Assembly (NCBI GenBank): GCA_009809945.1 | Contig: WTPW01000771.1 | Coordinates: 136,147 to 200,146, forward strand | Source of the DNA: Gigaspora margarita | Taxonomy: Eukaryota; Glomeromycota; Glomeromycetes; Diversisporales; Gigasporaceae | DNA: 64,000 nucleotides | Direction of reading: 5' to 3' | Part shown: one piece after another, positions 20,937 through 30,586 of the stretch | Layout of the letters: every line of letters starts with the position of its first letter | Numbering within the stretch: position 1 is the stretch's first letter | The notes under the pieces: generated by a model | What the model was told of the DNA's origin: nothing | The model's database searches: none | What the model saw: only the letters and a program-made list of their open reading frames with translations | Translations under genes and position numbers: made by a program

Positions 20937-22075
20937 ATATCTAGACCCTTTTCCTTACTTTATATGATCCCGTGATAAGAATGAGACTTAAAAAGGCTAT
21001 AAGGGCAATGAGTATAACATTTTTTATTAGTATTTTTATCAAAATTCATATGTCGTGGGAACTTGGAATCTCTGCCATCTCTGAGATCAGCAGATCTAAA
21101 CCTATCTTAAGTGATCGTTGAATTTAAGGGGAGTTAATTTTACCAAAAAAATAACAAAATAGGCTCAGTGTTTGGAACTTATAACCGAGCGGAGTTGCTT
21201 TGTTAAGTGTGATATTGTGTTAGAGTAACGTAATTATTTTTTAGCAGAGCAAGCACAAGGTGCTATTAATTTTAGATTTTTTCAGTGATCTCGTTTCACT
21301 AAGAATGAACTTATTACTGTGAATCGGCATCTCTCTCATATACAATTTCAGATATAATCAGTGTTTAAAATTGACCTGCAGAATCTGCAGAGTGCAGACC
21401 AAAAAATTAATCTGCAATTTTTTTTAAGAATATATGCGGATTCCGCAAATATGAAAAAAAAGTTCTGCAGAATTTCTGCATATTATATATAAAGATATTT
21501 TTTTCGTTATGCAGGTTTAATATTAGGTAAATCTGCGGGCATTTATTAAAAAATTTATTGAGTCTATTATACTAAAGTCAAATAGTGAATGTATGCTAAT
21601 CACAATGTTTACTTGAAATAAACTATTTATTATTGTCTTATCGTACTTTATATTCCCTGGGCTTTGTCAGTTATGTATATAAATATATATATACATACTG
21701 TAACTATTAAGGTAGAAGGGCGTATACGTTTAACCGGTTTGACTCTAATAGTTATGGAAGATAAGTTTATGATTTACTCAAATAAAGGTCTCTTTAGCAC
21801 TACACTAGCTTACTTCTTTTATTTTCTTAAATAAAATCATAGTGAACTTTTCTAATATTGTATCTCTTTATTGAAGTCAAATTCATTCATTTATATACAT
21901 TTTAATTTAATATGTGATACGTTAATGTTGTTTGGCACGTTAGCGTGTTGTTTAACACGTTACGTGTTGTACAACTAAGCCTAGCACGTGCTATTAAGAA
22001 TGTTTATAATCTGTGCCTCTTAACACGCATATGTGCTAACACATTAAGATTTTACAAAAGAGGGTAATTATATGT
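20937..22075. other. Non-coding interval with CTGCAGA-rich and CACGTTA-rich patches
   Basis: No gene is seen. A CAGTGTTTAAAATTGACCTGCAG stretch (about 21357) heads a segment with repeated TCTGCAGA/TTCTGCA motifs up to 21550; an inverted relative of its first 15 bases occurs near 26840. Short ACGTG/CACGTTA palindromic motifs cluster at 21930-22040. Confidence 0.35.
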
Positions 22076-22316
22076 CATTCATCAAGTTTATATAGATTTT
22101 GACTAGCATTTAATGAATTATACAAAAATAGAGATGAAAGATATCTATATACTAAATAAAGAGAAGATTTATTTACAAATGAGGGTAAACTAATTGGGAA
22201 ATTCGAATTTTCTAATGTCACAATTTCGAATTGTGGCAATACAGGTAACAGAATTGTAATCAAACTAGCTAGTATTTTTTTTCCTAGTACTACAGGAACT
22301 GGAGTTATTTATTGAT
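22076..22316 (+). pseudogene. Unidentified coding remnant, about 80 codons
   Basis: One plus-strand frame reads as a balanced protein (LAFNELYKNRDERYLYTK, then FTNEGKLIGKFEF, then GNRIVIKLASIFFPSTTGTG) with only a TGA and a TAA inside; the TAA sits where Gln would fit. No start or splice sites are fixed. No family recognised. Confidence 0.4.
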
Positions 22317-22410
22317 TGTAAATAAATCTCGATATAAATTTTATTGGTCAACTATTAAAAAAGTTTTATGCTAATCTTAACAATTTGGTACTGTGGCATA
22401 ATGATGTGAG

Positions 22411-22645
22411 ATCTTTGCCTTAAAAATGACCTTACGGGACTATGTAGATCTTATGAATAAAAATTAAAATTTTTAGCTATCCAGTAATCCAATTCAAATA
22501 AACTTTTTTTTAATTTGTAGAGCTTAGTGAGTTCTACAAAATAAAAAAAATTATTTGAATTGGATTACTAGATAGCTAGAAATTTTAATTTTTATTTATA
22601 AGATTTACATAGTCCTATAGGATCATTTTCAAGGCAAAAATCCCA
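22411..22645. repeat. Long hairpin, about 110-bp arms
   Basis: Arms share TTTGCCTT(A/G)AAAATGA, GGGACTATGTA, ATTAAAATTT and TAGCTATCCAGTAATCCAAT, meeting at a TTTGTAGAGCTTAGTGAGTTCTACAAA tip. Outside, GTGGCATAATGA (22393) and inverted CTTGATTATGCCAC (22703) suggest a slightly larger element. The inner GGGACTATGTA is shared with the 18008 palindrome. Confidence 0.7.
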
Positions 22646-22729
22646 TGTGTGTCAATTATATTGTAATTGGATACATAAAATCCTGTCTTTAATTGAACAA
22701 ACTTGATTATGCCACAAAATCAAAAACTA

Positions 22730-23334
22730 TTTTTCAATAAAAAAAAATTAAACCATTTTTTAAGTAAAAGTATTTTATTTATACAATTCCAGAATTCTTT
22801 CTGCTATATAGTAAAAAAAAAAAATTCGAATAATCTAAAACATTAATGAAACTAAGTAATTTTTATAAAGTTTTTTTAGTACTTTATTCTCAAAAGAATA
22901 AAATTTTGTTGAGATCTATATTTACAAGCTTGCAATTTTAAAATACACACAAAACTTTTTCCCAATTCCTTCCTTAACTATATTCTTGGCTGTGATTTTT
23001 ACTTTGTTAAAAAATAATTAATTGACATGAACATTTGCAATGTTTCAAGTACATTTTTATTGATACTAATACAATACTGTAGATAAATAAAATGCTATAG
23101 CAAAGTGTAATTAATAGATTTATTTTAATATTAATACAATAATAATGTAACTCAAGTTTTTAAAAGCCATTTTTTGAAAGAAAATAATTAGCTAGTATTA
23201 TGTTCTTTTAGGAAATAGCTTCCAAAAATTGTATAGTAATCCAGTAATAGGTGCTAGTTTGCTAATTGGTACATAATACTGAAATAAATGTTATAGCTAA
23301 GTTGCTAAATAATTAGTAAAATTCATACACTATA
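22730..23334. other. AT-rich interval, nothing recognised
   Basis: Very AT-rich, with stop codons in all frames at short intervals and no inverted repeat of note. Confidence 0.5.
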
Positions 23335-24361
23335 TATGGTGCATGTAGCCTAGAACCAGAGTCATGTGATCTAAATCTATATATAATTTAAAATTGGTTA
23401 TAATTAATGAATATATATATATATGTAAAAAAATCTTTTTGTAAATTAATANTATAGAACNAGTACTATAATATTACANAAAGATNTTTAANTTAAACAT
23501 GTTAGTTTCAATTTTATTTACTTTTAAATATAAAGCAATTTGATATCTGTACCAAAATTTGGCCACTATATTTAATATAATAATTTGTCAAATTTGGCCA
23601 CTATATTTAATAGTAACTTGTCAAACATGTATGCACATTACAATAAATTGCACCTCTAGTCCTCTAGTTTCTAATTACCCACATATCCCACATATAGTCA
23701 TTTGAATTAAAGCTGATATTTGGTATTACTTGATAGTNNTGATAAATTAATTTCAGAAATTTTAGGAAAACCATGCTCATCTTTTGTGTTCAATGACTTT
23801 CTGCTCAGAAATATTCGGGTACAATATGTGTTCATCTTTGACCCAAAAATAAGCTACCCCACGATCGACAATAGTCGCTACATAGTAAAGTCCAAATTCT
23901 ATTATGTTAAATGATTATGATCGTTTAAGTAAACTTATTTGGAAGATCAAAATACACATATCCTGAAAATTTTATATAAATCAGAGAACTTTTTATTATT
24001 TGACTTTTAATTTTTACGTTCGATGAGAAAATTAAAATTTGTTAAAAAAATATATTCGGCGATATAAAAATTAAAAGTTAAATAATAAAAACTTCTCCAA
24101 TTTGTATGAAAATTTCAGAAAATAAGTATTTTTATCTTCTGAACATATTTACTTAAGCGCTTATAATCGATTTATATAGTAAAATTTAGACTTTACTATG
24201 TAGCGACTACTTGCGAATTTTCCTAGTTTGTATATCGGATATTTTCAGAAATGCATGCTCGTATTTTATGTTTAACGAAAGTTCTATTTGGAAATATTCG
24301 GACCCTCCATAATTGGCCACCTTAGTCACATGACACCGATTCTAGGGTACATGCACTATAC
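23335..24361. mobile_element. Inverted-repeat element with internal foldbacks, about 1 kb
   Basis: Ends TATATGGTGCATGTAGCCTA and inverted right end TATAGTGCATGTACCCTA, continuing with GAA.C.G.GTCATGTGA, form TIRs of about 35 bp. A TSD could not be fixed. Inside are a palindrome with N bases (23410-23500) and the 335-bp palindrome at 23874-24208. The GTCATGTGA end resembles the MULE-like element at 19547. Confidence 0.6.
23874..24208. repeat. 335-bp palindrome of the GTYGCTACATAGTAAAG family
   Basis: GTCGCTACATAGTAAAGTC at the left meets its inverse GACTTTACTATGTAGCGAC at the right, with AGTAAACTTATT and TTTTAATTTTTACGTTCG inner arm motifs. The same palindrome sits inside the Harbinger-like elements at 24967 and 39568, and a partial one near 50600. 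AAAATAAGCTACC flanks this copy. Confidence 0.75.
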
Positions 24362-24966
24362 AAAAACAAAAATGAATAGTTATTTTGTTTTTGGATTTTC
24401 ATATAGCAGTATAATTAAAGTAGGTATGTTTATTTCAATTAAAATTTATATAAACAGTAAATTTTTATAGTAATATTCGACAAAATTGGCAAAAATTTAT
24501 TTAATTAATATATGAAATTATTTACTAAAAAAATTTGAAGTGTTAAAACTCAAAAGAGCAAAATATTAGTATTAAATAGCAAAAAGAACTACTTAAAAAA
24601 AACTAAAAGAGCAAAGCATTAGTATTAAACAGTGAAAAGGACTATTTAAAAAAAAAAAAACTCAAAAGAGCAAAACATTAGAATTAAATAGCAAAAAGAA
24701 TTATTTTTTAAAAAAATTTAATCAATATATAATCATTGCAAAATTTTTAACCGGTTTCATCCAATGAAAAACGATACTTGTATTCATCCAATGAGGAGAG
24801 TGGGGAGAAATTAGTCTTGTCAACAGCAGATTAAAAATAAATTGGAAATTAGTAGAAAAAGATAATATATGATATGATAGTGATAAGTACAATTATAATT
24901 AGTAATAAAATGATAAAAGTATAGTCGAAGTGAAATAAAGAATAATTGATACCGATATTTATTTTA
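24362..24966. other. AT-rich interval with a short tandem duplication
   Basis: Three CTMAAAGAGCAAARCATTAG-type units at about 24550, 24605 and 24660 (about 55-bp spacing). No gene. Confidence 0.45.
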
Positions 24967-25239
24967 GAGAAGTGCAGTAAATTACGTAATTTTCTAGGAG
25001 GGTCCGCCACCTATCACGTCCTATATATATATAGTATAAATAGCCAATAATATTGAAGTAAAATCGATTTTTAGTTAAATACAGATAGTTGCTATATAGT
25101 AAAGTCTAAATTTTATTAAGCAAATTGATTAAAATCGCTTAAGTAAACTTATTCAGCAGGTCAAATACACTTACCACAAAATTTTTATAAGTATTAAAGA
25201 AGTTTTTATTAATTGACTTTTAATTTTTACGTTCATTGA

Positions 25240-25823
25240 ATATATTTTTTTAAAAAAATTTAATTTTTCTATCGAACGTAAAAATCAAAAGACAATTAAT
25301 AAAAAGTTCTCTAATACTTATAAAAATTTTGTATTAAGTGTATTTTGACCTGCTGAATAAGTTTACTTAAGCGATTTTAATCGATTTACTTAGTAAAATT
25401 TAGTCTTTACTATGTAGCAACTTTTTTAATTGTGGGGCGAATATATTTTTTTAAAAAATTTTAATTTTTCTATCAAACGTAAAAATCAAAAGTCAATTAA
25501 TAAAAATTCTCTAATACTTATAAAAATTTTGTAGTAAGTGTATTTTGATCTGTTAAATAAGTTTACTGACGCGATTTTAATCTATTAGCTTAGTAAAATT
25601 TAGACTTTACTATGTAGCGACTTTTGTTGATTGTGGGGCGAATATATTTTTTTAAAAAATTTTAATTTTTTCTATCGAATGTAAAAATCAAAAGTCAATT
25701 AATAAAAAATTCTCCAATACTTATGAAAATTTTGTTATAATTGTATTTTGATCTGCTGAATAAGTTTACTTAAGCAATTTTAATCGATTTGCTTAGTAAA
25801 ATTTAGACTTTACTATGTAGCGA
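25240..25823. repeat. Tandem triplication of a palindrome arm, about 190-bp unit
   Basis: Three successive segments each run from an AATATATTTTTTTAAAAAA start through TAAAAATCAAAAG and AAGTTTACT to an ACTTTACTATGTAGCRACTT end (ends near 25421, 25622, 25823). The units are directly repeated, unlike the single palindrome in other copies. Confidence 0.75.
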
Positions 25824-25881
25824 CTTTTGTCGATTGTGGAGTAGCTTATTTTCAGGTCAAAGATGTTTTTGAGTTTTTTTA

Positions 25882-26074
25882 CAGTGCAGACTATAGTACC
25901 CGGGTACGTTACATTCCACAGGCAAATTCCAAGTTAGTACCTGGGTACTATACTAAGCGATTTTTCATATGAAAAATTTTTTTACACATGATATACCCTC
26001 AGGTATTTTATATTCCACCATATAATTTTTTTGAGAAGGGTACTTTGATATGGGGGGTACTATAGTCCACACTG
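25882..26074. mobile_element. TA-flanked MITE nested in the Harbinger-like element (193 bp)
   Basis: CAGTGCAGACTATAGTACCC at the left and inverted CAGTGTGGACTATAGTACCC at the right, with TA on both sides (25880-25881, 26075-26076). Tc1/mariner-type. A further GGGTACTA pair lies inside. Confidence 0.85.
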
Positions 26075-26169
26075 TAAAGTATTATAAAATTTGATTGGTC
26101 AATAGTCCTATCACTGGGGGGTCAGGACCTATGTAAACCCTAATTACGTAATTTACTGTACTTCTCTTA

Positions 26170-26930
26170 TCTGGTATTGGTTTAGAAAAGATCGTCAAAT
26201 TCTTTCATTATATTCTTTAATATCAATTCATCTGTCCAGTAAAAAATCTGATACAAAAAAAACAAAAAAAGCAAGTTTTATAAGATAAATAAATAAACAG
26301 AGAGCGGAGAACTCAAAAAGCTAAAATTTTTACTATTTTAAAGTATTCTTTTGTAATTTTTCTTAAATCAAATTTTTTCGGTACTATTTACTATTACTAT
26401 TACCATTACCATTACCATTATTTAAAAAACGCGAAGACTTTTCTTCCTAATTTGCTCAAGTAGATCCTACTAAAAAAGAGTATACACAGCAAATGTTTTG
26501 ATGATCCTCGATCGAGAACTTTATGGGAATTTACTTTGCAAAAGTAAGAAAAAAAATTCACATTACTATTTATAAAAAATTGTATTACTATACACAGAAG
26601 TACAAGCTATTCCCAAATAGAAAGAAAATAGGAGCCAAAATTAAAAGAGTGTTAAATTGGTAGGGGTAAAATTGCACAAATAAATTTTATTAAAAAAATT
26701 TTATTTCTGCATATTAAACATATTTTTCGCAGATATATGATTTAATAAAAATGTAATGCGCAAGTTGATACATTAATTCTGCAATTTTTATTAAATTATT
26801 AAATGTATTCCGTATAAATTTTTAAAATCCAATTTTAAACAGTGGATGTAATGCCAATTCGAGTTGGGCTGTAGTAATTTCGGGCAATATGTGAGCGGGT
26901 ATATAGGAAGTGAGAAGTGCATTAGGCATG
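26170..26930. other. AT-rich interval, no gene recognised
   Basis: Contains a TATTACTATTACCATTACC short repeat near 26395-26420 and a segment (about 26690-26860) similar to the CTGCAGA-type repeat at 21357. No coding frame can be supported. Confidence 0.4.
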
Positions 26931-27017
26931 ATTTTTTTTCTGCTTGAGTATAGATAAACCCCAAATTATAATCTTTGCGAAAAATGTTCTTGATGCGATT
27001 CCAGGAACTCTAAATTA

Positions 27018-27670
27018 TCCCTTAGATTGTAACACAGGCAAATTTGCCTGTGTATTTTAAAAATTTTAATAAAATTTTAATAAAATTTTAAATATTGATT
27101 TTAGCTATACCTTTTCTAAGTAAAAAATATTCTTTGAGTTTTGTTTTAGTAACTTTGTAAAAATTTTTTTAAAATTATTAGAAAATTTTAGTATAATCAA
27201 AGTTTAAAGTTCTTGTATTAGCATTTTTACTATTAAAATTTTTTTTTAGATTTTCTTAAATTTTATATGTTCCCGTCTATAAAAAAAACTTTTACTTCTA
27301 ATACAAGTCTTGATTTTTACAAATAAATCATTAAAGTTGCAATAATAAAAGTTATCATCCTTTATATAAACTACAATATTGTCTTAAGAACTATAGCTTT
27401 AAAACTAAAACTGAATAAGATTACAAAGAAATTGTGATAAAATTTTTTAAAAATTTTTTTTCTTAAAGATATCTATTTTTAGCTTATATATAACTTAAAA
27501 TTTTTTTCTTATAATATAAAAACTAATTTTGCAAAAAAGTAATCCTTATTTTTAATTATAATTGTACAAAGTTTTATTTAATTATCTTGATATTTAAAAA
27601 AAGTAAATCAGAGCAAAAAAAGTGCAAAAACGCAGGCAAATTTGCCTATGTTCTACTACAATCTAAGGGA
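27018..27670. mobile_element. Tc1/mariner-like MITE, copy A (653 bp)
   Basis: TCCCTTAGATTGTA ends in inverted orientation, TA on both sides (27016-27017, 27671-27672), and a CAGGCAAATTTGCCTG palindrome just inside each end. The interior is AT-rich and non-coding. The same element recurs at 56915-58125. Confidence 0.85.
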
Positions 27671-27783
27671 TAGAGTTGTAGTTCCAAAACTGGATTCATG
27701 TCAGTTATGTGGACAAGTGTTTATTCTACACCCTGCAAGTGAAATCAAAGCATTTACTATGGCCAGCTGTGGATGTCTCTATT

Positions 27784-28455
27784 TAGAGTAGAGTTGTTAA
27801 TGGAGTACTCCAGACATTAATAAAACATATAACCCACTTCTGGAGTGCTCTGGAGTGGGTTATATGTTTTACTATTGACTGGAGCGCTCTATTAACAACG
27901 CTAATTTAGAGGTTTGATCCGATGAATGTTTTATTCAAATATTCACTGAATGTTTGAATATTTGAATATATAAAATTTTCACCAAGTGAATATTCAAATA
28001 TTTAAAATTTTCACTAAATATATTCATTGAATATTCATTGAATATATATATATTAAAAGTAGCAAATTTTGATATTAATAATCAAATATGATTGGCTAAT
28101 TTTTGTATAATAAATTCTAATTAGTTAAAAAATATATATAACTAATTTTTAATACCAAATTTTTAAATATATATAAACTTTAAAATATTATAACTTTTAT
28201 AATTATAAATTAAATAAATATCTACTTCAACAAAATTGTGGCTTTGGATTAAGACAACAAATTTCTTAAAGAGAATTTTTTAAAATTATTTGTTTTTGAA
28301 TTATGCTACTTTATTTTTTATATATTTAATATTCAATAAATATTCAGTAAATATTCATTGAATATTTTCAAAATTTTTGAATGAATATTTGAATATTAAA
28401 AAGATTAACCAAATGAATATCTGAATACAAAATTTTTGACCGGATAAGACCTCTA
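27784..28455. mobile_element. hAT-type element in the RING pseudogene
   Basis: TIRs TAGAGGTTTGATCCG (interrupted after five bases by the younger 27789 MITE) and inverted TAGAGGTCTTATCCG. TSD tctctatt/tctctatc (27776-27783, 28456-28463), 7 of 8. The interior consists of GAATATTCAAATATT-type repeats. TIR start shared with the element at 8180. Confidence 0.85.
27789..27903. mobile_element. 115-bp hairpin hAT MITE nested in another TIR
   Basis: Ends TAGAGTTGTTAATGGAG and inverted TAGCGTTGTTAATAGAG with a perfect TSD atttagag (27781-27788, 27904-27911). Almost the whole element folds into one hairpin (CATATAACCCACT arms). The TSD lies across the left end of the 27784 element, so this insertion is the later one. 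Confidence 0.9.
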
Positions 28456-29222
28456 TCTCTATCATCAAAAAATGTCTCGAAGGATATTTGCTAACCGTGG
28501 GGGCGAGATGTCCGAATATGGAATGTAGATATAAAGATATCGAAACCTCTCTCACTATTAATGAGACAGGGTCGCAAGTTCCAATAGAAATTTTTTTGCT
28601 AATGCCAACGCAAGCTTCGCAGAGGGGGTGCCATTGTTTCTGACTTTAGAGGATGTGTCATTATTTCCAGCTTCACCAAAAAAGCACATCACTGAATCCT
28701 ATCTGTAGAGACCATAGCTAAAAAAGTCAAAAAAACAGGAGAAAAAAAAGCAACCAAAAAAGAATCAAATGCATTGAATCAACTTATCGATAAGTTAATT
28801 GGGGAGTCTTCTACGAATTCAGAATCTTCAAGCACAATAACTATTACCGTGGCACCACAGGATATGGAAAAACTTGAGACGCTTGTTCCGTTGTATCAGA
28901 ACATCAGTGCCGAATCAAACAATGAAAAAACGAGCCGTGATGTATTACGTTCTTATTATGCTTTTGGATTATGGTTATCAAAGCAATATGAATACTACCG
29001 AAAATCTAATCCAGAACATACAGCACAGGCGAGAGTTAATGATGATATTAAGAAATAGCTGGGTGAAAAAGTTACTGAGACGACACTTTGGAAAAGAACT
29101 GAAAGAGCTAAAAAAATTTACGTTATTTTTTCTGAAACCGGAGAGGATTATATCTAAATTGCCTTGGGCTAGTATAGACTATATCATTATCAATATTTCG
29201 AAAAAGAAACAAAGCATTTCTT

Positions 29223-29739
29223 GATATATTGCGCTACATGTCACATGACATCCTGACCGGGCGGTCATGTACACACCTCAACTAAATAAACTATATACAT
29301 ATCAATTAAGTTATAATTTACCCGAATTCTGGGTTTTATTTGTAATAGCCAAAAAATAAATGTCCAAGACATTAGCTTCGTATATATTAATAAAAGTTGC
29401 AACTCCATTGCTTGCATCTATATGCAAAACATATAGATTATTAAAGTTAATATGCACAGATAATAAATTGTTTTTTGTGAAATGGTTCCAAGAAAAATTC
29501 TCTATATCAATAAAATAATTTTCCGAAATACACGATTAAATATACCAAATAAGTTTATTAATGCGGTAAATAAAATGTTTTATATGCAACGTCATGTGAA
29601 ATGTATGCTGTATTACGATCTAAGCTTAAAGATCTGTTCTAATAGATTTTGTTGGCCATTTTTTTAATTATACGCAAAAAATTTTTTCTTCATATGGAGT
29701 ATATGTCAAAAGGGGATCATTTAAAATTGAAATATCCGG
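29223..29739. other. No gene recognised
   Basis: AT-rich; the only longer frame (29482-29667) has no recognisable motif. CATGTCACATGACATCC is a short palindromic patch near 29245. Confidence 0.4.
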
Positions 29740-30048
29740 GTGGGTTTATTACTCTGTACCGATTTCTATTTTACGTTTAAAACTTTGGTGATTATAAATC
29801 TTAGCCATACAGATTATTGGGATCGAGATCCTAGTGCCTGGAGGAAATTAAATGATTGGGACATATATTGGATCGGGAATCAACCACCTTCTTCTTCAAT
29901 TACCAAACAAAATTCGCACTTTGCCTTGGCTGATGAGTTAAGGTGCTTAAGAGAAATATACGCAAACACACATCCTGCTTATAAAAGCATTAAAAATCTG
30001 CAGAAAGAAATGAAGGAAAGTATAATTATTGAAATTATTTATGTGTAG
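29740..30048 (+). CDS. Hypothetical open frame
   Basis: 102 codons from ATG 29740. The second half (WRKLNDWDIYWIGNQ, then LADELRCLREIYANTH) looks like ordinary protein with amphipathic helices, while the first part is hydrophobic and may be non-coding. No family recognised. It could be an exon of the neighbouring AAA-type gene or an unrelated remnant. Confidence 0.3.
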   Translation: MGLLLCTDFYFTFKTLVIINLSHTDYWDRDPSAWRKLNDWDIYWIGNQPPSSSITKQNSHFALADELRCLREIYANTHPAYKSIKNLQKEMKESIIIEIIYV

Positions 30049-30290
30049 GTGCCAGTGTACTCTATGACTAATCCAGCATCCGAGCGTTGTTATAGTTTTT
30101 CCGCGTGTAAAACCCAGGTAGCACCGCGTGTGCGTGGTCATAGAAACATTGGGCTGGCCCAAGTGTTCAGATAAGGGATGTTCTTTTGAGCTAAACCTGT
30201 AGTCCGAGTGTCCATCAGGCGAGGTCCGAGTGTCCATGGCTCTTGTGAACTCTCTTCCCTTCATTATTAATCTGAAATTTGACAAATAAT
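30047..30290. other. GC-richer island in AT-rich DNA
   Basis: About 240 bp near 50 percent GC with a duplicated GTCCGAGTGTCCAT motif (about 30202 and 30225). The minus strand is open through it without recognisable protein. Possibly a piece of a retroelement LTR or UTR; origin unknown. Confidence 0.4.
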
Positions 30291-30342
30291 ACTATAAAAT
30301 ATATATACAGATTAATTGATTGATTGATTATATTTTTTTCAG

Positions 30343-30513
30343 TAGGAAAGTACTAATGACGTGGAGAACATCAAAATTTGGGAAACAAAGGGACGAATTT
30401 CATCACTAATATTAGAATCCAATATTATTGACTTGGAGTCAGAAGTCGAAAAGGCAAGCGATTTATTGAGTAATTTATTGTGTCAGAATAGCATCTTATT
30501 CTCCTCTTGTTGA
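30343..30513 (+). other. Possible exon upstream of the AAA-ATPase-like gene
   Basis: A TTTTTTTCAG acceptor-like site (about 30342) precedes a frame reading STNDVENIKIWETKGRISS and a Leu/Ser-rich helical segment, open for about 50 codons. It may be the 5' part of the gene at 30587 or a separate remnant. Confidence 0.35.
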
Positions 30514-30586
30514 ACCTATTATTTAGAAGAAAGGAATACAATGTGGCCTTCAGATAGCACGTCGAGGATTCCAATTATATTCCGAT

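Larger units (their letters stand above)
24967..26166. mobile_element. PIF/Harbinger-like element, copy 1 (1200 bp)
   Basis: TIRs GAGAAGTGCAGTAAATTACG (left) and GAGAAGTACAGTAAATTACG (right, inverted) are flanked by TTA on both sides (24964-24966, 26167-26169), the 3-bp TSD of PIF/Harbinger elements. The interior is the GTTGCTAYATAGTAAAG palindrome (25088-25421) with its right arm repeated twice more in tandem (to about 25823), then a nested TA-type MITE. Copy 2 (39568-40172) lacks the extra arms and the nested MITE. Confidence 0.85.
26945..29222 (+). pseudogene. RING-finger protein gene shredded by three mobile elements
   Basis: The pieces, in order, match the intact RING gene at 35447-36241. 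An N-terminal helix (FAKNVLDAI, about 26950-27012) is followed, after a TA-type MITE, by C-x2-C at 27700 (DSCQLCGQVF) and SCGCLY. After a hAT element comes HQK, then RRIFANRG, then a CPNMEC pair in a shifted frame. A Lys-rich linker and a long open piece (28774-29058) follow. Beyond a TAG, the conserved C-terminal block has LWKRTERAKKIY and ISKLPWASIDY. Several RING ligands are altered (CGC for CGH, Met for a Cys). RING proteins usually act in ubiquitin transfer. Stops and frameshifts on top of the insertions make this a clear pseudogene. Confidence 0.65.

Noticed and set aside
20990-21340. Possible 5S rRNA or small nuclear RNA in the moderately GC segment
   Set aside because: No match to conserved 5S, U1, U2, U4 or U6 sequence blocks that I can recognise.
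28874-29224. 116-codon frame overlapping the RING pseudogene
   Set aside because: Only its last 25 codons match the family (after a frameshift); the rest is a shadow of the 28774 frame.
30047-30285. Minus-strand open frame through the GC-rich island
   Set aside because: Open mainly because of higher GC. No domain, no conserved start, and it overlaps a short direct duplication.
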